The position numbers and the translations under genes were made by a program. From a virus: 37,941 nucleotides of DNA. This document shows, one piece after another, positions 32,156 through 37,941 of this stretch (positions are counted from its first letter, which is position 1; each line of letters starts with the position of its first letter). The notes below the pieces were generated by a model. That model ran no database searches. It saw only the letters and a list, made by a program, of their open reading frames with translations, and was not told the origin of the DNA. The stretch is from positions 1 to 37,941 of IMG/VR virus record IMGVR_UViG_3300032046_000089; one strand, written 5' to 3'.

Positions 32156-34941
32156 TCATGCTCCTCGTGCTTGGACAATTCGCTCCACTCTTGATCGAGC
32201 CTTTTCTGAATCGCAGCCAGACGATCGACAAAGTGTTGGTCTGAGCCCGTCAACATTTCGATCGTCTTCAGCGCCGTCACTTGTTGACCAACCTCTGTCG
32301 GCTGCGCTTGATTCTTGACCGCTTCGGCCATAGTCATCGAGAACGGCAGATCTTGCGGGAAGTCGGTCGGGAAATCTGGAAGCTCGATGCTCAACACATC
32401 CTCGAGAATCATTCGAGCAATTCGAGGCGTCATTCCGCCTGTCCGTTCCGCGCCAGCAAGGATCGAAACAAGCTCGCTGTTGTCTGTCGTGTTTGGCGAG
32501 TTGGAATGATACTTGTGGTACTTGATTCCCATCGCCGGAAAGATTATCCGGTTGAGCATGTCGTCGAAATCATCTCGCTCCGGAGCGAAGACTTGTTCGT
32601 CGGCTAGCCGACGAGAAGTGTCGGCGGTGTTGCCCTGCACTGTTACCTTTCCCTCGCGACGAGTGAAAAACAGATGGCCAGGAACTTCATAACAGTACAC
32701 TTTTCCAGAATACCATTCTTCCTCAATCTGCTCCGATGTCACCAAATGCTCAATCCGGTCGGGAGTAATCAATACGCGGTAGCAATCGGATTTGTTTCCT
32801 TTTCCCTTCGTCATAACCATATTTGCACGATGGCCGAGGTGAATCGCCATCATCTGAACCTGATCAGCAAGCTCTTGTGATGTAGTGGAGTAGCTCCACG
32901 ACGTTCTCCCTTCGCGGGAGTCAATCGTTCCATCCGTGTTCTGCAAATTTCGCAAAGACAGCGATAGCGTGTCGGAATCGTAGTGCAAGAATTCCATCGG
33001 CAAACGCTTCTCAGAAGCTTTGCGCCCACAATTGTCGCGGAGCATTTTCCACAGCACCTTATCAGCAAGAATGAAGTGAACCATTCCATTTTTATCGGTA
33101 GCCGGTTCGAATACTCTAAATCCCAATTCTTTCAATTGGGAATAGATTCGCTTGAAGACTTCGACCTTTCTCTCCTTCTTCGCCGATAACGAAATGTTAT
33201 ACATGCAGCGTCTTTTTCCTCCGACGAATTCGGGAGTCGTTGAGCCATCGGCAACAAAACAACTGACAAATTCAACCCAAAGCGAAAGGGGTATTTGAAC
33301 CTTTCCTCTTTTTCCAGCGTTCGGCCCATCATTCAAAATCATCTCAGGAATTTCCACGAACCGTTCCGCTTGAAGAAGCGGTTCTCGAGAAAAAGCGGAG
33401 GACATGAAAGAAAATCGATTGGCTTCAATATCCTTCGCCCGAACCTTTTCGAATCCCAAATTTGCTTTGATCCACATCCAATGTTCGGGGGTGACTAAGA
33501 CATCGGTGTTGCGGTTCTCAAAGTGCATCATGGGGCCATCGTAGTCGTACAGATGAATTCCGCCAATCGGCTCACGATACTGGAGCTGTAGACTGTCGGG
33601 ATTCAAAGTAGCGATCAGTTCTCCTTCCTCGATCTCCCAATAATACTTCCACCCTTGTTCGGTCAAGGTTTGGGTGTCTTCCGAATAACAGGCGCGGGTG
33701 TAGTCATCTGCCCTACCTACCAGAATCGGAGGAAGGCGGAAGGCCCGCCGAATCTTGTCTTGGTTGTTTTTCGAATATTGCTGGAACAGCTCATCCGAAT
33801 GTTGCTCTTTGGTCAACGGCTTGATGTCGATTTTGACCGGGTTGCTGTCTTCCCCTTCGAAAGCGGATTCGGCTTCGACGATCAAGAACTTGGAATAGTT
33901 GTCGCTGCCCTGGATCTGCGATTCCACGAATTCGCTGATACGGCTAATGGTCGCCGAGGTCAATTGACCATTCGATACGAGCATGGCCATCGAAGGAATG
34001 TTGTTGTTCTTAAATGTGATGTAATTGATCTCCTCTGAAGATCGATCGCCGAAGATTGCCAACAAGTTCCCGATGAATCTGGGGAGGCCGTAGGGAGAGC
34101 GAGAGCAATATAGCTTCATGTGAATGGCTTCGCTGGCCTTTGAGCTTTCCGACATCTTCGCAAGTTCGGCGTCCTTCACTTCACGCCCTGATGTATTGTC
34201 AAACGTGCGAGGATCGCCAAAATCTTTGAACCAACGAGTCTCGAATCCCGAAGAGACTTGCACGTTCTTGAAGCACGAAATCCGTGACTGACAATGACGG
34301 CGGAACCGCCTCCACGCTTTGATGGTTTTCACCTCAATCGAATTGTCTTGCTGCATTTCAAGGACAGGCATATCGACAAGAGTCGCCACAGCTTCAGCCA
34401 CGCCGAGGCGCATTTGATAGCACGGCAGATGGTTGAAGCCTTGAATATCACCGCTAGGCCCACGAATGACTTCGAACCAAGCGTTGCCACACGACTCGAG
34501 ATCTTTTCGAAGACGCTTTCGGAAAGAGCGGAACGAATCGGAAAGACAAGCGTAGGCGAAGAAATTTTCCAGACGAACCTTTTCTGTCTGCACGGTCTTA
34601 TCGAGTTCTTCGTCGGGCTTCTCCGAATCTTTTTTGATACGCGAAAGAAAACGATGACCAAAGCCGTCGATGTTCGCGACCATGGCGTCAATGCAAGGGC
34701 CAAGCTCGCTGCTCTGCTCATTCAACATCGTGAGCGTCAAGAGATCGAAAGGCGGAATGAGAACCTGCCCGTCGCTTATCAATTGCTCAAACGGATCTTC
34801 CGGAAGCTCTTTCGAAGCCATCGTTCTATCGGCGATCTGCTTCTTGACCGGAAAGACGAGTGCTCGCAAAGCCGACTTGTTGGATTTCTCGGCCCGCTCT
34901 GTCGAAGCACGGAGTTCGTCATTTGGCTTATGGTCACTCAT
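32152..34941 (-). CDS. Portal protein precursor with intein
   Basis: This 929-aa frame is a portal protein interrupted by an intein of 354 residues (Cys418-Asn771). The spliced portal would be 575 residues. The external parts match the PBSX/P2 Q-like portal group. Examples are EINYITFKNNNIPSMAMLV, SNYSKFLIVEA-type strands, then RAFRLPPILVGRADDYTRA before the intein. TADTSRRLADEQVFAPERDD follows it. The portal forms the 12-fold ring at the capsid vertex and threads DNA. The ATG at 34941 has a GAGG site nine bases upstream; the next gene overlaps as GTGA. The C-terminal tail (residues 870-929) is Gln/Glu-rich and helical. Confidence 0.93.
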   Translation of the reverse strand: MSDHKPNDELRASTERAEKSNKSALRALVFPVKKQIADRTMASKELPEDPFEQLISDGQVLIPPFDLLTLTMLNEQSSELGPCIDAMVANIDGFGHRFLSRIKKDSEKPDEELDKTVQTEKVRLENFFAYACLSDSFRSFRKRLRKDLESCGNAWFEVIRGPSGDIQGFNHLPCYQMRLGVAEAVATLVDMPVLEMQQDNSIEVKTIKAWRRFRRHCQSRISCFKNVQVSSGFETRWFKDFGDPRTFDNTSGREVKDAELAKMSESSKASEAIHMKLYCSRSPYGLPRFIGNLLAIFGDRSSEEINYITFKNNNIPSMAMLVSNGQLTSATISRISEFVESQIQGSDNYSKFLIVEAESAFEGEDSNPVKIDIKPLTKEQHSDELFQQYSKNNQDKIRRAFRLPPILVGRADDYTRACYSEDTQTLTEQGWKYYWEIEEGELIATLNPDSLQLQYREPIGGIHLYDYDGPMMHFENRNTDVLVTPEHWMWIKANLGFEKVRAKDIEANRFSFMSSAFSREPLLQAERFVEIPEMILNDGPNAGKRGKVQIPLSLWVEFVSCFVADGSTTPEFVGGKRRCMYNISLSAKKERKVEVFKRIYSQLKELGFRVFEPATDKNGMVHFILADKVLWKMLRDNCGRKASEKRLPMEFLHYDSDTLSLSLRNLQNTDGTIDSREGRTSWSYSTTSQELADQVQMMAIHLGHRANMVMTKGKGNKSDCYRVLITPDRIEHLVTSEQIEEEWYSGKVYCYEVPGHLFFTRREGKVTVQGNTADTSRRLADEQVFAPERDDFDDMLNRIIFPAMGIKYHKYHSNSPNTTDNSELVSILAGAERTGGMTPRIARMILEDVLSIELPDFPTDFPQDLPFSMTMAEAVKNQAQPTEVGQQVTALKTIEMLTGSDQHFVDRLAAIQKRLDQEWSELSKHEEHE
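32629..33690 (-). mobile_element. LAGLIDADG-type intein in portal gene
   Basis: The intein runs from Cys418 (TGT) to Asn771 (AAC); the next extein residue is Thr772. Block A is CYSEDTQTLTEQGWKYYW, with TPEH (484-487) as block B. A homing-endonuclease region has FVADGS (562-567) and a second motif ending NTDGTID (668-674). Block F/G is VYCYEVPGHLFF, ending VTVQGN. The penultimate residue is Gly, not the common His. Phage inteins ending GN are known, so splicing is still likely. The insertion splits a conserved portal segment, DDYTRA/TADTSR, the kind of site inteins use. Confidence 0.92.
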
Positions 34942-34956
34942 TTTCTATACCTCGCT

Positions 34957-36432
34957 TTAGATCAAGCCCGGCTCTTCTTCGCGGCGCTTACGACGTTGCC
35001 TTTTCGAACTAGCGCGATAGGCCAAATCGAAAGCATCGACTCCATCCTTGAATCGATGCGAAGGAAAAAGAACGAATTGATCGATCAACTTGGACATTGG
35101 CTTTCGAAAGAACACCCGCTTCGCCTCAAACAAAGGGGTCAATTTCCAAGCTCTGGTCATCTTGTCTTTGTCGGTATGCAGCGGAATAAATCGGAGTTCT
35201 TTGTCGATGTCCTTCAACTCCTGATACAGGGCGGCTTGATAGGCGTTCGATTCAACACCTGCCCGGATCGGATCCCATCGATCGTAGAACTCCAAGACTT
35301 GCTTCTTCTGCTTCGGGAATGAGATGTGATCCAAATAAACATCCATGATATAGATGTTATCGGCCTTGTCTCTCCCGATTATGATGTCGGCAAATTGATC
35401 ATTCTTCTCATCTTCGGTGATTGCCAAATCGACGCCTTGGAATATTTTGAGCTGGTTCGGAATATCAGCGTCGTCGATCACTTGGCAATCATCGTATTGG
35501 AACACTTCGCCTTTCATCGCATCGGTCGAGCAAAGATACTGACTATTGAAAATGATCGTTCCCGAAAACTCTTTCTTTTGTTCGAACCACGTTGGCGGAT
35601 ATGTCTCCGGCCAAGGGCTCCGACCGAATTCATCCAAAGCCGGAATCACGTTATAGCAATCTTTCATCTCGCCCTGCATTAGGCTCCCGTAGAGATCATC
35701 GAAGTGATAGCGCGTTCCCAAAATATGGTGTTCGCCGCGATGAGGAATAGATGGATCGGGAGGCATCAAACACGGATCGAGCGTTTGATAGAACCACGTT
35801 CGGGTTCGATCTCTCATGTACTTAGTACGCGAATTTTCCTCATCAACCAAGTCGTCGGAAATTATGACGTCGTAGTGTTTGCTGACGATCGTTCCATCAA
35901 CGCCTACGCAAGTGATCGAACTTTCTTTGGTATGAATGGTTCGGGGAAGAACTTCGATCTCCTTCGAGTCCCATTTGGTCACGCGACGAGGATCAAAGTA
36001 CGGTCCGAAAATCTCTTCGAGCTTTTGATTGTTTTCGAAATGCGCCTTTATTTCTTTCAGGAAGCCTTCTGCATTTCCGGCTGTCTTGCTGGCCAAACAG
36101 ATTCGGAGATTCGGATTCTTCAGCAAGAGGTGAATCGCCTTCGTGATTGTCCCTGTCGTGCTTTTGCCTGCGCCACGAAAAACAAGCTGGAGCGATTTTA
36201 AGTGTTCGAATTGGAACTTCTGGATTGCGAGGTGCATCGGCACGATCTGATAGCCGAGAATCTGATTCGCGAGCAAATCGATTCGGTTGTAGTCAACGAT
36301 TGCCCTACGAAGCAAATCATTCGACATCTTCTTATACTGATCATAGAGATTGATCAGCTCTTCTTTGTTGCATGAATGCAGCAACCCCAAGTCGCCATGG
36401 AGAAGCTGCACGCCTTTTCTTGCTTGTTGCAA
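34957..36432 (-). CDS. Terminase large subunit
   Basis: This 491-aa protein is the packaging ATPase-nuclease. An RGAGKST Walker A is at about residues 86-92. A Walker B (DVIISDD) lies at about 188-194 and is followed by LVDEEN. The RNase H-like nuclease has FQGVDLAITED (Asp at about 335), AGVESNAYQAALY (Glu at about 394) and DGVDAFDLAYRA near the C-terminus. The tail is strongly basic (SSKRQRRKRREEE). I start it at the TTG at 36432, three bases after the previous stop, with GGAGG four to five bases upstream. The longer frame to 36615 would read back through the previous gene in another frame and looks spurious. I see no small terminase in the window. Confidence 0.93.
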   Translation of the reverse strand: MQQARKGVQLLHGDLGLLHSCNKEELINLYDQYKKMSNDLLRRAIVDYNRIDLLANQILGYQIVPMHLAIQKFQFEHLKSLQLVFRGAGKSTTGTITKAIHLLLKNPNLRICLASKTAGNAEGFLKEIKAHFENNQKLEEIFGPYFDPRRVTKWDSKEIEVLPRTIHTKESSITCVGVDGTIVSKHYDVIISDDLVDEENSRTKYMRDRTRTWFYQTLDPCLMPPDPSIPHRGEHHILGTRYHFDDLYGSLMQGEMKDCYNVIPALDEFGRSPWPETYPPTWFEQKKEFSGTIIFNSQYLCSTDAMKGEVFQYDDCQVIDDADIPNQLKIFQGVDLAITEDEKNDQFADIIIGRDKADNIYIMDVYLDHISFPKQKKQVLEFYDRWDPIRAGVESNAYQAALYQELKDIDKELRFIPLHTDKDKMTRAWKLTPLFEAKRVFFRKPMSKLIDQFVLFPSHRFKDGVDAFDLAYRASSKRQRRKRREEEPGLI

Positions 36433-36434
36433 GA

Positions 36435-36785
36435 CTACCTCCAACCGGCCACGTTTAGAACGATCACATCCCCCGCTCCGATTGTCCCCGTCACAGCCAC
36501 AAAAAGCTTTCGCCCGAAAGAATTCACACGAACCTGAAAGGCCACTCCCGATCCGATGCCCGCGTAAGACATCGCGGTGTGCTCTTTGATGAACGCGCTG
36601 GCCGACTCCGACCAAAACAGAACTTCGATAGTTGGATCGCAGCCTGTCGGAACGACCTCGATGATCAAATCCTCATAGTCGGCTGTGTTCAACCCCTTAT
36701 CGATATCAGTCTCGGGCAGAGAATCAGCAGCGTCCGTCACTGTCCGATAAAGCTGGAAGTCAGGACTCATTGTTAGCCCAACCAT
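36435..36785 (-). CDS. Unknown 116-aa protein upstream of terminase
   Basis: This 116-aa protein starts at the ATG at 36785 with AGGAG eight bases upstream, just after a strong terminator. It ends at 36435 with TAG directly before the terminase TTG. The sequence has TVTDAADSLPETDIDKGLN followed by strands (YEDLIIEVVPTGC, EVLFWSESASAFI) and ends in GDVIVLNVAGWR. The beta-sandwich-like pattern and the small size suggest a virion or adaptor protein. It is not an evident small terminase (no helix-turn-helix). I do not recognise the family. Confidence 0.8.
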   Translation of the reverse strand: MVGLTMSPDFQLYRTVTDAADSLPETDIDKGLNTADYEDLIIEVVPTGCDPTIEVLFWSESASAFIKEHTAMSYAGIGSGVAFQVRVNSFGRKLFVAVTGTIGAGDVIVLNVAGWR

Positions 36786-36805
36786 TTGATGAACTCCTTT
36801 TCTGA

Positions 36806-36850
36806 GTGAAAAAGAAAAATTCGAGCCTCGTTCACTCGGGGCTCGAATTT
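36806..36850 (-). terminator. Intrinsic terminator downstream of 101-aa gene
   Basis: On the minus strand AAATTCGAGCC and GGCTCGAATTT are perfect complements (36817-36827 and 36840-36850). With three inner pairs, one a wobble, the stem is 14 bp around a six-base loop. The stem is followed by TTTTTCTTTTT. This is a classic rho-independent terminator, ending the transcript of the two related small virion genes. Only about 20 bases separate it from the next start codon, so partial read-through into the packaging genes is likely unless a promoter overlaps. Confidence 0.88.
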
Positions 36851-36859
36851 AATCAACGC

Positions 36860-37165
36860 TTACTCACAGCACAGATAGTACACGATTTCAGCAGCGGTGT
36901 TGATATCCGCGTCTGATCCAACTGTGAAGCCGTCGGCCAGTTGAGTAATCCCATTGGATGTGGCGAGAACATTCTGCGCCGAGGCATGGTTGATGATCTT
37001 GAAGACCGACCCAGCGGCCATGCCCTCAGACCACGAGGCATGAGTCAGACCCGTGACGTTGAATAGAAGGACGATCCGAGGGCGGAAGCCGACGGTCCGA
37101 ACGTCGAATGCCGAACCCGTACCGATAAAAGAACCTGTCGCTTGACGAGCTGCTCCGGAAGCCAT
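36860..37165 (-). CDS. Small virion-like protein, paralogue of next gene
   Basis: This 101-aa protein has the pattern VGFRPRIVLLFNVTG (27-41), then EGMAAGSVFK and a C-terminal ITQLADGFTVGSDADIN. This fold unit is common among phage structural proteins, often in several copies. The ATG at 37165 has AAGGGG upstream. It aligns with both ends of the partial gene at 37181-37941 (FRPRSVKLFNVTG; ITPLSDGFRLGTDADLN), so the two are paralogues. A strong terminator follows. Function is not known; decoration or fibre-adaptor roles are possible. Confidence 0.82.
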   Translation of the reverse strand: MASGAARQATGSFIGTGSAFDVRTVGFRPRIVLLFNVTGLTHASWSEGMAAGSVFKIINHASAQNVLATSNGITQLADGFTVGSDADINTAAEIVYYLCCE

Positions 37166-37180
37166 GGTGTTTCCCCTTTC

Positions 37181-37941
37181 TCAGTCGATACATTCGAAAT
37201 AGACTTGCTCACCTGAGACATTCAGGTCAGCGTCCGTTCCAAGTCTGAATCCGTCGCTCAGTGGCGTGATGCCGCCAGAAGAGATCAGGCTCACCAATTG
37301 ATTCGGAGCCACCAGCCACACGATCATCAGCTTCGATCCATCATAGGTTCCCGCCGACACATCGACAGAAGAAATGCTTGTTCCAGTCACAATCGTTGGG
37401 GAAGCGATTCGCGTTCCGCCGAGGTAGACGTCTTGAACTTTCGCCGAAGCAGCGATGTCGAGAGGAAGACCGATTTTGTTGCCTACGCCGACATTCACAA
37501 GATCTCCTCCGCCCGCGCCTGCCGCAAGGGATACCACGACGCTTGTCACCGATGCGAAGATCTTCGTTCCGGTTAGCGTCTTGCCTCCACCCAAGCTGTC
37601 GGGGGAGATCGTCTCTGTCACGGTTCGGCCGAGGGCATCCTTGCCAGTCACGAGGATGGTTCCCGTGCAAGAATTGTCAGCGTCGGTCAGGGCGATTGTG
37701 AGATTGCGAGGACAATCCGGTTGAGCCGCTAGAACCAGCGATCCATCAGCAAACAGTTGATCATCAACCACACGATCCACATCCGCGAGCACAGGCTGCC
37801 CGAGAACGCACGGGCTCACCGAACCACCATCGTTGCTCTGCTTCACAGCGGAAGCATCGGCCATACCCTCCAACCAAGCCGCTGTGACCGATCCGGTAAC
37901 GTTGAACAGCTTGACCGATCGCGGACGGAAGCCAACCGTCC
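37181..37941 (-). CDS. Partial virion-like protein with inserted domain
   Basis: The frame is open to the right edge, so the N-terminus is outside the window. A TTG at 37873 is not the true start: residues upstream (TVGFRPRSVKLFNVTG) continue in frame and match the 101-aa neighbour. Compared with it, this protein carries about 180 extra residues (roughly 37283-37825) between EGMADASAVK and GGITPLSDGFR. The insert begins near LGQPVLADVDRVV and includes QPDCPRNLTI, TGTILVTGKDALGRTV and TKIFASVTSVVV. This is a beta module seen in many phage structural proteins. The gene ends 16 bases before the paralogue. Confidence 0.8.
   Translation of the reverse strand, partial: TVGFRPRSVKLFNVTGSVTAAWLEGMADASAVKQSNDGGSVSPCVLGQPVLADVDRVVDDQLFADGSLVLAAQPDCPRNLTIALTDADNSCTGTILVTGKDALGRTVTETISPDSLGGGKTLTGTKIFASVTSVVVSLAAGAGGGDLVNVGVGNKIGLPLDIAASAKVQDVYLGGTRIASPTIVTGTSISSVDVSAGTYDGSKLMIVWLVAPNQLVSLISSGGITPLSDGFRLGTDADLNVSGEQVYFECID

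Noticed and set aside
34294-35322. Plus-strand open frame of 342 aa across portal and terminase
   Set aside because: It crosses two strongly supported minus-strand genes and shows no family pattern.
36433-36615. N-terminal extension of the terminase frame to 36615
   Set aside because: It is the upstream 116-aa gene read in another frame, Arg/Gly/Cys-rich without terminase similarity.
1-37941. CRISPR arrays, tRNA genes, insertion sequences, integrase or attachment sites
   Set aside because: None seen: no spaced direct repeats of array type, no cloverleaf recognised, no transposase or integrase motifs in any supported gene.

Overview
The window is a 38 kb piece of a tailed-phage or prophage genome with a contractile (myovirus-type) tail. 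Every gene I can support lies on the minus strand, so transcription runs from high to low coordinates. Genes are packed with overlapping stop/start codons (ATGA, GTGA, TAATG) and clear Shine-Dalgarno sites. I see no tRNA, rRNA, CRISPR, transposase or host gene. Nothing fixes the host beyond 'bacterial'. The window holds only late functions (packaging, head, neck, tail, baseplate) plus an unexpected nucleobase-modification cassette, so it is part of a larger genome, and it cuts through a gene at each end.

Right end (about 34.9-37.9 kb): two related small virion-like proteins, one carrying an inserted domain; a strong intrinsic terminator; a 116-aa protein; and the large terminase. Next (30.2-34.9 kb) come a portal protein interrupted by a LAGLIDADG-type intein, an SPP1 gp7/Mu gpF-like head morphogenesis protein and an unknown 299-aa protein.

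Inside the head module (25.5-30.2 kb) lies a 7-deazaguanine cassette: QueD, QueE, FolE and a second, diverged QueD-like T-fold protein. It is followed by a 918-aa fusion. I read its order as a tRNA-guanine-transglycosylase/DpdA-like domain, an ATP-dependent-DNA-ligase-like domain with altered catalytic motifs, a LigD phosphoesterase-like domain, and an XkdF-type prohead protease. A good internal ribosome-binding site sits just before the protease domain. QueC is not in the window. My inference is that the phage makes a 7-carboxy-7-deazaguanine-derived base and inserts it into DNA late, alongside head assembly. Then come a Lys/Glu-rich scaffold-like protein and the major capsid protein.

Between capsid and neck (16.4-23.2 kb) are small unknown proteins and two large virion proteins (1044 and 711 aa) that look like head fibre or decoration proteins. 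Then follow connector, head-closure and tail-completion candidates (13-16.4 kb), tail sheath, a 70-aa protein and tail tube. A tail-assembly-chaperone pair follows, with a canonical -1 slippery heptamer (T TTT TTC) in the overlap, then the tape measure, a LysM-like baseplate protein, a gpD-like hub, a gpV-like spike, a hydrophobic protein, a gp25-like wedge, a J-like wedge and a truncated tail protein at the left edge.

A palindromic element with its flank occurs in near-identical form in two leaders, those of the scaffold gene and of the LysM-like baseplate gene. It may be a late-gene regulatory site. There is no gene-free stretch longer than about 110 bases.
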